From Negativicutes bacterium (GTDB taxonomy: Bacteria > Bacillota_C > Negativicutes > Sporomusales_B > JARLHX01), in NCBI GenBank assembly GCA_031292035.1, contig JARLHX010000027.1, positions 1 to 6,475 of the forward strand: a stretch of 6,475 nt of DNA. The letters are read 5' to 3'. Below are positions 1-5,505 of the stretch, piece after piece. The notes below the pieces were generated by a model. The model saw only the letters and a program-made list of their open reading frames with translations, was not told where the DNA came from and did not search any database. Every line of letters starts with the position of its first letter. Position 1 is the first letter of the stretch. The position numbers were made by a program, and so were the translations under genes.

Positions 1-456
1 ATCAACTGTATTTAAGCCAAGCATCTTAAGCACAGCTTCATTGGTTTGAAAGGATGTCTGAAAAGCCTGCACGTTTGGATTTCCCTGAGAATATACCATG
101 ATCAGGCTTTTAGCGGCATACCTGGGCTTGTAGCTTTCATCGAACAAGCCGCAGAGCCTATCCCATAACAGCTTCATTTGAGCCGTAACCTGCCAGATGT
201 ATACAGGCGAGCCAAAAACCACAACATCGGCATCGATAATATGTTTGAACATGCTCTGGAAATCGTCCTGCAGGACGCAGTGTCCGGTCTTTCGGCAGAC
301 AAGGCAGCCTTGGCAGGGCTTGATGTTCATATCATACAGGTTAAAAATAGTTGTTTCGGCACCGGCATCTTGAGCTCCCCGAATCACTTCTTTCACAAGG
401 GTGGCCGTGTTGCCATTTTCTCTTGGACTCCCCATAAAAGCGACTACTTTTTTCAT
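1..456 (-). CDS. Iron-sulfur flavoprotein / NADPH-dependent FMN reductase family (flavodoxin-like), 3' end cut by window edge
   Basis: The 152 N-terminal codons of a flavodoxin-fold protein are visible; the frame is open to base 1, so the C-terminus lies outside the window. Residues 1-17 (MKKVVAFMGSPRENGNT) form the first beta strand and the FMN phosphate-binding loop, and SPVY at 83-86 is the second flavin-contacting loop typical of this family. Between them, Cys 48, 51, 54 and 60 make a compact C-x2-C-x2-C-x5-C cluster, which matches the [4Fe-4S] motif (Cx2Cx2Cx4-7C) of archaeal/clostridial Isf-type iron-sulfur flavoproteins. Such proteins are cytosolic electron carriers or reductases between ferredoxin/NAD(P)H and quinones, O2/H2O2 or unknown acceptors. 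The ATG at 456 is preceded by GGAGGG 8 nt upstream and by an extended -10 promoter. A Cys-bearing flavodoxin without a bound cluster is the alternative. The physiological acceptor is unknown. Confidence 0.88.
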   Translation of the reverse strand, partial: MKKVVAFMGSPRENGNTATLVKEVIRGAQDAGAETTIFNLYDMNIKPCQGCLVCRKTGHCVLQDDFQSMFKHIIDADVVVFGSPVYIWQVTAQMKLLWDRLCGLFDESYKPRYAAKSLIMVYSQGNPNVQAFQTSFQTNEAVLKMLGLNTVD

Positions 457-492
457 GCTGTAATTCCCTCCATTAAAATAATAGTTAAGCTC

Positions 493-501
493 ATTATATC
501 A
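493..501 (-). promoter_or_regulatory. Extended -10 promoter element for the iron-sulfur flavoprotein gene
   Basis: The minus strand reads TGATATAAT, a perfect extended -10 (TG-N-TATAAT), about 37 nt before the ATG at 456 and upstream of the GGAGGG ribosome binding site. The -35 is poor: TTGGAC sits at 20-bp spacing, and nothing better is at 17. That is compatible with an extended -10 promoter. It implies the flavoprotein gene can be transcribed independently of the nitroreductase gene upstream. Confidence 0.6.
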
Positions 502-658
502 TAAGAAAAGTCCGGCCCGTCCAACAATGCGCAACCTCTGCTAAGCCTGAACTTGGCCGAGTCGGCAAGCTGATGGTTCAAGTAGCACTTGGGAAAATTC
601 CGGATTTGCACGGTGGAGTCGAACTGGGATTTACATATCAACCATCTACTGTGAGAAA

Positions 659-1486
659 TTATTGCCAAGTTATTTGCAGGGGATTTCGGTCTACCAGCCT
701 TGTATATTTAAATTGCGGATAACCAACCATAAGTGCGCCGGTTACGCACATGTTTTCCGGCAGGTTCAAAATGTCAAGCATTGGTTGATAACCGGAAGAG
801 GCACAAGCGTCAAAAAATCCAGTAATGCAGGTTCCGAGACCGATAGAAGGAGCGTAAAGTTCTGCATAAGCCAGTGAAAAACGGGTATTATCCCGACCAA
901 GGCCGAAAGGGACGTTTTTGTCAGCTGTGGCCACTGCTAGACAAGGAGCGTTACGCAATACTATATCCCGCCCGTTCTGACGGTAGTTAGCTACCGCCGC
1001 AGCAAAAGGGCCCTCAAACGGTGATCCGGCATAGGGTGGAGATTGCAACGCCTCTTCCAGCCAGTCAACGGTAACAGCAGTAATACTGCGAAGTGTATCC
1101 CGATCATCGATGATATGATAAGCAACGCCCTGCGAATTGCCCGCGGTCGGAGCAAATCTGGCAATGTCTAGAAGCTGCCTAATCTTTTCCCTGGGAACGG
1201 AGTCTTTTTTATAGGCCCGAACAGAACGGCGGCTACGGAGAAACATTGCCGCAGTATCTGCATCTATAACCGGTTCTTTTCTGAACGGTACTTGATTAGC
1301 TAAAGGTGTGTTCACATTATCCAGTGCGTCAGAGGGACACACTGCCACACAGTGACCGCAGGCAATACAAAATTGTGTCAAAACCTTAGGACCATGTTCA
1401 TCCACTCCCAGGGTACCCAGCGGACATACTTGGGCGCAACGGCCACATTTGATGCATTTTTCTTCGGCAACCTGAATCATATCCAT
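659..1486 (-). CDS. Nitroreductase family protein with N-terminal 2x[4Fe-4S] ferredoxin domain
   Basis: A 275-residue fusion. Residues 11-21 (CIKCGRCAQVC) and 40-50 (CIACGHCVAVC), each followed by Pro, are two classical CxxCxxCxxxCP motifs for two [4Fe-4S] clusters. A linker then leads to a nitroreductase fold from about residue 80: RSRRSVRAYK at 84-93 is the FMN phosphate-binding start of the family, APTAGNSQG at 112-120 is the second flavin loop, and a GLGTCITGFF segment lies near 215-225. Family members are cytosolic FMN enzymes that reduce nitroaromatics, quinones or enones. The ferredoxin domain suggests electrons arrive from reduced ferredoxin rather than directly from NAD(P)H, as in many anaerobes. 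The ATG at 1486 has AAGGAGG just upstream. A same-strand Fe-S flavoprotein follows about 200 bp downstream, but with its own promoter. The substrate is unknown. Confidence 0.93.
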   Translation of the reverse strand: MDMIQVAEEKCIKCGRCAQVCPLGTLGVDEHGPKVLTQFCIACGHCVAVCPSDALDNVNTPLANQVPFRKEPVIDADTAAMFLRSRRSVRAYKKDSVPREKIRQLLDIARFAPTAGNSQGVAYHIIDDRDTLRSITAVTVDWLEEALQSPPYAGSPFEGPFAAAVANYRQNGRDIVLRNAPCLAVATADKNVPFGLGRDNTRFSLAYAELYAPSIGLGTCITGFFDACASSGYQPMLDILNLPENMCVTGALMVGYPQFKYTRLVDRNPLQITWQ

Positions 1487-1648
1487 TGTCTTTCCTCCTT
1501 GGCTATACGTTTCTATTTTGCGTAATTAATGTAACGGCAAAGTACCGGCTTACTCGCCACGACTATATCGCTCACGCAATCCATGCTGGTGGTAAGTGTT
1601 ATGCTGATGAAAATACATAACTCGGCCCACCAGTATATTGATGGCTGT
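1487..1648. other. Intergenic region upstream of the nitroreductase gene
   Basis: This 162-bp AT-richer gap lies between two minus-strand genes. It must hold the nitroreductase promoter. The best candidate is TTGCCG with an AT-rich -10 area (AATAGA/ATAGAA) 17-18 bp further on, which is weak. A 7-bp inverted repeat, ctggtgg (1586-1592) and ccaccag (1627-1633), has a 34-nt loop and no T-run, so I do not call it a terminator for the SDR gene that ends at 1649. Confidence 0.4.
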
Positions 1649-2551
1649 TCAGTCGTTGAAGTAATGGCCTTGTTCGAGGTCGGGGATCAATGCGGGGTGT
1701 ACAGGCCGCCATCCGACGATTTCCTGTGTCAGCTTGTTCGACGTCGGGTTGTCGGCCGACACCACGAAGGAAACCCAACCGAAGTGAGCGTCTGCTTCCT
1801 TGTGGGAGATGCTTACAACCGGCAAGTTCAGGTGACGACCGATGACTTCTGCGATTACACGGAACGGCACTCCTTCGTCGCCGACTCCGTGCAATCGTGA
1901 GCCGGCCGGAGCGACTTCCACAGCCAGCCGGAACAGGCGCGCCGCATCGAGCCGATGCACTGCTGGCCAGCGGTTAGAGCCGTCGTCCACATAGGCCGAA
2001 AACCCTTTAGTGCGAGCGATGTTGATAAGTATCGGGATGAAGCCTCGTTCGCCCGGGCCGTGCACCGACGGCGCAAGGCGGATGACGGAGGACCGCACTC
2101 CGCGCCCAGCCAGCGCGATTGCGGCGTTCTCCGATGCGACTCGTGGTGCTGCGGGAGAGTCAGGATCTCCTGCGTCTTCCTCCGTCCCCAGGCGCCCCAG
2201 CTTGAGTCCGAGCGTCCCTGAAGTGACCACGAATGGCTTGTTGGAACCCTCAAGCGCCGTCCCGATAGCTTCAACAGCACGCAGATCGACTATGCCCGTG
2301 TTGGTGTACTCGGCGGCGTTGGTAAAGCTTGTGTAGGCCAGATGAATAACGCCATCGGCTGCGGTGGCACCGCTGCGAAGACTGTCGAGGGCCTCAAGGG
2401 CGCCGCGGTGCACATCGGCACAGGCAGCCGTTAAAGCGGCAGCGGCCCTATCAGAGCGGGCAAGTCCAACGACCTGATGTCTTGCTTCAAGAAGCTCGTG
2501 GACAACCATAGATCCGATGAAGCCTGTTGCACCAGTGACAAAAATCCGCAT
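1649..2551 (-). CDS. Atypical extended SDR / NAD(P)-dependent epimerase-dehydratase family protein
   Basis: A 300-residue Rossmann-fold protein. TGATGFIG at 6-13 is the dinucleotide-binding glycine motif. The second beta strand ends in LARS (30-33), where Arg rather than Asp suggests NADP(H). IHLAY at 69-73 and VTSGTLGL at 109-116 give the next strands, with Ser111 at the catalytic Ser position. The usual YxxxK is not visible: the equivalent stretch reads APRVASEN (135-142), so this belongs to an atypical SDR subgroup. RLAPSVHGPG (158-167) and NRWPAVHRLDAARL (193-206) are recognisable from a subgroup annotated only as SDR oxidoreductases. The ATG at 2551 has AGGAGG 8 nt upstream. Base composition is clearly higher in GC than the neighbouring genes, suggesting transfer from a high-GC donor. 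The likely regulator is the AraC protein encoded upstream. The substrate is unknown. Confidence 0.88.
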   Translation of the reverse strand: MRIFVTGATGFIGSMVVHELLEARHQVVGLARSDRAAAALTAACADVHRGALEALDSLRSGATAADGVIHLAYTSFTNAAEYTNTGIVDLRAVEAIGTALEGSNKPFVVTSGTLGLKLGRLGTEEDAGDPDSPAAPRVASENAAIALAGRGVRSSVIRLAPSVHGPGERGFIPILINIARTKGFSAYVDDGSNRWPAVHRLDAARLFRLAVEVAPAGSRLHGVGDEGVPFRVIAEVIGRHLNLPVVSISHKEADAHFGWVSFVVSADNPTSNKLTQEIVGWRPVHPALIPDLEQGHYFND

Positions 2552-2642
2552 AATGAAGTCCTCCTAAGCTATTGAGTAGCAGCGCCTGAACCACCTGTGG
2601 TGCATACAAACGATCTGCACTGCCAGATCCAAAGCTAAGTTC

Positions 2643-2648
2643 ATTATA
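2643..2648 (-). promoter_or_regulatory. -10 box for the atypical SDR gene
   Basis: The minus strand has a perfect TATAAT here, 92 nt before the ATG at 2551. No TTGACA-like sequence sits at 16-18 bp spacing (AAACGT occupies that place), so the promoter probably needs an activator. That fits the AraC-family gene immediately upstream. Confidence 0.45.
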
Positions 2649-2669
2649 GTCCGTGTCCCACCCGGACGT

Positions 2670-2696
2670 TTGCCTGTTTACCGTCACTTCTTGCCT
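2670..2696 (-). promoter_or_regulatory. Possible AraC-type activator site: AGGCAA tandem repeat, 21-bp spacing
   Basis: AGGCAA occurs twice on the minus strand, at 2691-2696 and 2670-2675, start-to-start 21 bp (two helical turns). The proximal copy covers the -35 position of the promoter whose -10 is at 2643-2648. Direct repeats about 21 bp apart beside or overlapping -35 are the usual layout of AraC-family activator sites. The match is only six bases per copy, so the assignment is inference. Confidence 0.3.
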
Positions 2697-2778
2697 AATC
2701 CTCCGAAATATCCCCGGACTCTTGGCCGCCAATGAAATAATATGAGATATTGACGTTCGTCCCACCTGATATCCAGGC

Positions 2779-2807
2779 AAAAAAAAACGCTCAGCCTTAC
2801 GGCGGCG
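2779..2807 (-). terminator. Probable intrinsic terminator for the AraC-family gene
   Basis: On the minus strand, about 90 nt after the araC stop, a GC-rich hairpin is followed directly by nine T residues (complement of A at 2779-2787). The hairpin spans 2788-2807: seven G-C pairs, interrupted by two single-base bulges, close a GTAA loop. The bulges weaken it, but the uninterrupted T9 run makes termination likely. It would separate araC transcription from the SDR gene downstream. Confidence 0.6.
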
Positions 2808-2896
2808 GGCTATAAGAAAAAAGCCGACGGTCCTAAGCATTTTGGTCTGAAAAAGCCTAAGCAGTCGAAGAGATGCGGCCTATACGGTTTAATCAG

Positions 2897-3853
2897 TCAA
2901 GTCACTGTGATTTGTCGACGCAACCCGGCGATGTCTCTCATTGGCGGGCTTCCAAAAAAGCGCCTGTAATCGCGGCTAAATTGAGAAACGCTCACATATC
3001 CCACAAGTTGGCATGCAGCAGCCGTATCCATTGAACTTGACAACATTAGACGCCGCGCTTCGTGAAGCCGCAACGCTTTTTGATATTGCAGCGGGCTCAT
3101 CGAAGTGACTGACTTAAAATATTCATGAAAAGAAGACACACTCATATGTGTCGACTCGGCCAAGTCTGCAACCTTCATGGGCTGAGAGAAGTTGTCGCGG
3201 AGCCAGGCAATCGCCTTCGCAACTCGCTGCACACTCGAGTCTGCAAAACCCATTTCAGCAACATGAACTCCGATGGCGCTGCGCAGAAGTCGTATCAAGA
3301 TCTCATCCACTATGAGCGGAGCAATCAATTTCGCGTCAGCGGGATTTGCAATACACTCCACCAGTCTCCTCAATGCGTTGACAATGCTCAATTCGGCTCT
3401 GACGATGTAACCCGAACTCCATTGACGAACCGGAGGCAAACCCTGAGGATACACTTTCAGGACCAACTCGGCAATCCTTTGTGGATCAAGGTTCAGCCTA
3501 ACGCCAAGAAACGGTCGGGAACAGCTTGCTTGTGTGGTCTGGAGAGCAACCGGCAGCGCAACAGGAACCATGAGCATACATGTCCGGTCATATTGATAGA
3601 CCTCCTGCCCCACAGTGACAGATTTTGCCCCTTGCGCAACGATGCCCAGGGATGGTGAATGGATGGAATGCACGTAGTCCATATGTATTCGTGAGGAGCG
3701 AGCGACGTACAGCCCAGGGATACGCTGGTCAAAAATACCATCATATGGAGCAAGCGTCTCGACCAGACGTGCCAGCCGGTCAGTTTCTGCATCAAGCGAG
3801 CTCCCGGTGTTGCCTGACATGGGTGAAAACGCATCTTCATCTAGCAACCTCAT
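2897..3853 (-). CDS. AraC-family transcriptional regulator with AraC_N (cupin-like) N-terminal domain
   Basis: 318 residues from the ATG at 3853. The first ~200 residues match the AraC_N effector domain (Pfam PF06719 type; for example LARLVETLAPYDG, IPGLYVARSS and GIVAQGAKSVTVG), a fold that usually senses a small ligand. The C-terminal DNA-binding domain has two helix-turn-helix units: MKVADLAESTHMSVSSFHEY begins near 226, and the second, near 276-304, ends in the family signature SVSQFSRDYRRFFGSPP. A longer frame starts at GTG 3937, but it has no ribosome binding site and contains the likely promoter. ATG 3853 has AAAGGAG, although 14 nt away is longer than usual. Genes of this subfamily often sit beside an oxidoreductase they activate; here the SDR gene downstream is the natural candidate. 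No autoregulatory site is evident. Confidence 0.9.
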   Translation of the reverse strand: MRLLDEDAFSPMSGNTGSSLDAETDRLARLVETLAPYDGIFDQRIPGLYVARSSRIHMDYVHSIHSPSLGIVAQGAKSVTVGQEVYQYDRTCMLMVPVALPVALQTTQASCSRPFLGVRLNLDPQRIAELVLKVYPQGLPPVRQWSSGYIVRAELSIVNALRRLVECIANPADAKLIAPLIVDEILIRLLRSAIGVHVAEMGFADSSVQRVAKAIAWLRDNFSQPMKVADLAESTHMSVSSFHEYFKSVTSMSPLQYQKALRLHEARRLMLSSSMDTAAACQLVGYVSVSQFSRDYRRFFGSPPMRDIAGLRRQITVT

Positions 3854-3886
3854 CGTATCGAAGGCAACTCCTTTCTTAATCAGACA

Positions 3887-3892
3887 ATTGTA
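3887..3892 (-). promoter_or_regulatory. Candidate -10 box for the AraC-family gene
   Basis: The minus strand reads TACAAT, 33 nt before the ATG at 3853 and upstream of AAAGGAG (3868-3874). No convincing -35 is seen; A-rich sequence lies at 17 bp. Because it falls inside the upstream extension of the frame (GTG 3937), it supports the shorter protein. Confidence 0.35.
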
Positions 3893-3937
3893 CCGGGAAT
3901 CCCAATGTTTTTTGAAAGTCCGATGGGGCCCGACCAC

Positions 3938-4032
3938 TGGATAGGGAAATGCGCTGTCCCCCTAAACATACGTTCCTGGTCCTTGAGGTCTTGGACCCAA
4001 TGGTCATGTCCCTTTACTTTGCAATGACTTTT
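3938..4032. other. Intergenic gap between the tetR-type stop and the araC-type gene
   Basis: A 95-bp gap (179 bp counted from the preferred araC start). A 7-bp inverted repeat, aatgact (4023-4029) and agtcatt (4042-4048), spans the tetR stop codon. No T-run follows on the minus strand, so it is not a clear terminator. Readthrough from tetR into araC cannot be excluded. Confidence 0.35.
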
Positions 4033-4596
4033 TCATTCTTTAGTCATTAAGCTAACGGCCTTGGCAATTGCAGTCCTTGTTTCATTCGGCAGTTTCAAGG
4101 CATTAGGCTCGTACGACGGACCAAAAGGATTTGTGGCTGTCCATGCGGTAGCTAAGGCCATGATAGCAGTCAAAAGAAACCCGGGCGTGAATGCCGTTCC
4201 CACTAGTCCGGCACTTTGCGCATCCATAACTGCTTTTATTTTCTTTTGTTGGACAGCGGTGCGTTCGGTTAAGTTAATGGCTTTCTGTTCCAAACCGTAC
4301 CATGCCATTAATCGATATAAATCGGGATGTGTCATAGCAAAATCAAATACCCTTGCTGCATAACCGGGAAGATCATCAGGTGTAAAGGTGATTTCCTCAT
4401 AGACGCGCGTCAGGTTATTCCGAAGCACAGTTGTAAAGAGTAGCTCTTTATTCTCAAAGTAGATATAAATCATATTTTTGTTGCAGCCGGCATTCTTGGC
4501 AATACGATCCACACGTGCACCCGCAATGCCGTAAGACGAAAATTCTTCCATAGCTGCCGCTAATATTCGTTCTTTTGTTTCTTCGGCGTTTCCCAA
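4033..4596 (-). CDS. TetR-family transcriptional repressor (TTG start)
   Basis: 187 residues from a TTG start at 4596, a normal TetR length. The N-terminal DNA-binding domain is clear: ETKERILAAAMEEFSSYGI (6-24) is helix 1, VDRIAKNAGCNKNMIYIYF (29-47) is the helix-turn-helix, and the KELL stretch at 50-53 completes the signature. The C-terminal ligand domain contains a THPDLYRLMAWYGLEQ stretch like that of TetR_C subfamilies whose members often sit beside oxidoreductase genes. The frame continues upstream to ATG 4752, but that extension contains the promoter and both operators and overlaps the divergent gene. TTG 4596 has GGAGGG 8 nt away and follows a strong promoter by about 30 nt. It is divergent from a classical SDR gene and probably represses both that gene and itself through the shared operators. 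The inducer is unknown. Confidence 0.92.
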   Translation of the reverse strand: MGNAEETKERILAAAMEEFSSYGIAGARVDRIAKNAGCNKNMIYIYFENKELLFTTVLRNNLTRVYEEITFTPDDLPGYAARVFDFAMTHPDLYRLMAWYGLEQKAINLTERTAVQQKKIKAVMDAQSAGLVGTAFTPGFLLTAIMALATAWTATNPFGPSYEPNALKLPNETRTAIAKAVSLMTKE

Positions 4597-4604
4597 AGGA
4601 TGTT

Positions 4605-4610
4605 CCCTCC
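4605..4610 (-). promoter_or_regulatory. Ribosome binding site fixing the TTG start of the TetR-family gene
   Basis: The minus strand reads GGAGGG, 8 nt before TTG 4596. An ATG lies just upstream of it (in GTTCATGTACACGG) but is out of frame. The in-frame ATGs further upstream fall within or before the promoter. This makes TTG the best start. Confidence 0.75.
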
Positions 4611-4633
4611 GTGTACATGAACTGTTTATCAAA

Positions 4634-4662
4634 AATATATCACATGGGTCGTCAGTTGACAA
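4634..4662 (-). promoter_or_regulatory. Promoter of the TetR-family gene
   Basis: On the minus strand, TTGTCA (4657-4662) is followed by a 17-bp spacer and TATATT (4634-4639), with TG one base before the -10 (TGATATATT, an extended -10). Transcription would start near 4627, giving a leader of about 30 nt to the TTG start. The -35 overlaps the -35 of the opposing promoter and lies partly in operator O1. Confidence 0.75.
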
Positions 4663-4684
4663 ACCGGTTAGTTTATTATACATT
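4656..4684 (+). promoter_or_regulatory. Promoter of the classical SDR gene
   Basis: Perfect TTGACA (4656-4661), 17-bp spacer, TACATT (4679-4684). Transcription would start near 4691, about 50 nt before the ATG at 4741. Operator O1 covers part of the -35 and spacer, and O2 covers the start point, so bound repressor should block it fully. Confidence 0.8.
4659..4672. promoter_or_regulatory. Operator O1 (probable TetR-family site)
   Basis: ACAAACCGGTTAGT differs from O2 in one base and keeps the perfect core AACCGGTT. It overlaps the -35 hexamers of both divergent promoters, so one bound repressor would shut off both genes. Palindromes of this kind between a tetR gene and its divergent target are the normal TetR-family operator arrangement. 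Confidence 0.75.
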
Positions 4685-4687
4685 ATT

Positions 4688-4701
4688 ACTAACCGGTTAG
4701 T
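4688..4701. promoter_or_regulatory. Operator O2 (probable TetR-family site)
   Basis: ACTAACCGGTTAGT is a perfect 14-bp palindrome, centred 29 bp from O1. The pair also share a 12-bp direct repeat, AACCGGTTAGTT (4662-4673 and 4691-4702). It spans the predicted transcription start of the SDR gene. An extra half-site-like TTAGTT follows immediately. Confidence 0.8.
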
Positions 4702-4740
4702 TAGTTTTATTGGTAATTCTATTGAAAGAAGGAACTCGTC

Positions 4741-5505
4741 ATGAAACAACACATCACAAAGATTGCCATTGTAACAGGCGGCAGTCGCGGTTTGGGTCGT
4801 AACACCGTGCTAAACCTCGCTAAGCGGGGCGTCGACTCAATTTTTACCTATCATTCCAATCAGGCCGAAGCCGAGAAGGTCGCCAAACTTGTACATGAGA
4901 TGGGGCGCAAGGCTGTCAGCCTGCAGCTTGATACAGGTAAAGCCAGCTCGTTTGAGCCCTTTGCGCAGTGCGTGGGCAAGGCGCTCACGGAATTGGGCGC
5001 CGAACGCTTCGATTACCTGGTCAATAACGCTGGCATCTCGCACCACAAGGCCTTTACCGAAACGACCGAACAGGAATTGGACAATTTGTATAATGTCCAT
5101 TTCAAAGGCGTGTTTTTGCTGACGCAAAAGCTGCTTCCGCTCATGAATGATGGCGGTCGAATTGTCAATATTTCATCGGGCCTCACCCGCATCATAATGC
5201 CGGGAAGCGGCGCCTACGCGTCTATGAAAGGCGCTATTGAAGTCATGACCCGCTACCTGGCTCTGGAACTGGGTCCACGAAAGATTGCGGTTAATGTTGT
5301 TGCGCCCGGGGCTATCGCGACCGATTTCAGCGGTGGTATGGTTCGCGACAATCCTGACATAAATAAGCGAGTCGCTGACATGACGGCTCTCGGGCGCGCC
5401 GGCCTTCCCGATGACATCGGTCCGATGATCGCCTCACTGCTTTCTGAAGATAATCGTTGGGTCAATGCTCAGCGTATTGAGGTCTCGGGCGGTATGTCAA
5501 TCTGA
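4741..5505 (+). CDS. Classical short-chain dehydrogenase/reductase (FabG-like SDR)
   Basis: 254 residues, the standard length of a classical SDR. TGGSRGLG at 12-19 is the NAD(P)-binding TGxxxGxG motif, and NNAG at 95-98 is the structural signature. The catalytic tetrad is complete: Asn118 (in NVHFKG), Ser146 (NISS), Tyr159 and Lys163 (YASMK). PG at 189-190 follows strand 6. The end of strand 2 (TYHSN, 36-40) lacks an acidic residue, which favours NADPH. It would be a cytosolic NAD(P)-dependent carbonyl/alcohol oxidoreductase; the substrate is not readable. The ATG at 4741 has AAGGA 7 nt upstream. It is transcribed away from the TetR gene through the operator region and is probably repressed by it. 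No clear terminator follows. It is not evidently fatty-acid FabG, as no fab genes are nearby. Confidence 0.94.
   Translation: MKQHITKIAIVTGGSRGLGRNTVLNLAKRGVDSIFTYHSNQAEAEKVAKLVHEMGRKAVSLQLDTGKASSFEPFAQCVGKALTELGAERFDYLVNNAGISHHKAFTETTEQELDNLYNVHFKGVFLLTQKLLPLMNDGGRIVNISSGLTRIIMPGSGAYASMKGAIEVMTRYLALELGPRKIAVNVVAPGAIATDFSGGMVRDNPDINKRVADMTALGRAGLPDDIGPMIASLLSEDNRWVNAQRIEVSGGMSI

Larger units (their letters stand above)
2552..2896. other. 345-bp regulatory gap between the araC-type and SDR genes
   Basis: I see no credible gene here; a 117-codon minus-strand frame runs through it into the SDR start but resembles nothing and contains the promoter and terminator signals. Reading on the minus strand, the gap holds an 8-bp direct repeat TGCTTAGG (2856-2863 and 2832-2839), then a probable terminator (2779-2807), two copies of GGTGGGAC (2759-2766 and 2655-2662), two AGGCAA copies 21 bp apart (2691-2696 and 2670-2675), and a TATAAT box (2643-2648). 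The roughly 90-nt 5' leader before the SDR ribosome binding site has no evident fold. Confidence 0.5.

Noticed and set aside
453..668. 71-codon minus-strand frame between the nitroreductase and flavoprotein genes.
   Set aside because: Overlaps both neighbours, contains the flavoprotein promoter and ribosome site, and has no ribosome site of its own that I can see.
2487..2840. 117-codon minus-strand frame between the AraC and SDR genes.
   Set aside because: No recognisable domain, overlaps the SDR start in another frame, and contains the probable terminator and promoter.
2832..2863. 8-bp direct repeat TGCTTAGG after the AraC gene as a target-site duplication.
   Set aside because: Only 16 bp separate the copies, leaving no room for an inserted element. 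Probably chance.
3854..3937. 28-residue N-terminal extension of the AraC-family protein from GTG 3937.
   Set aside because: No ribosome binding site before the GTG, and a TACAAT box lies inside it. ATG 3853 gives a normal family length.
4023..4048. 7-bp inverted repeat across the tetR stop codon as a terminator.
   Set aside because: A/T-rich stem, 12-nt loop and no T-run on the minus strand.
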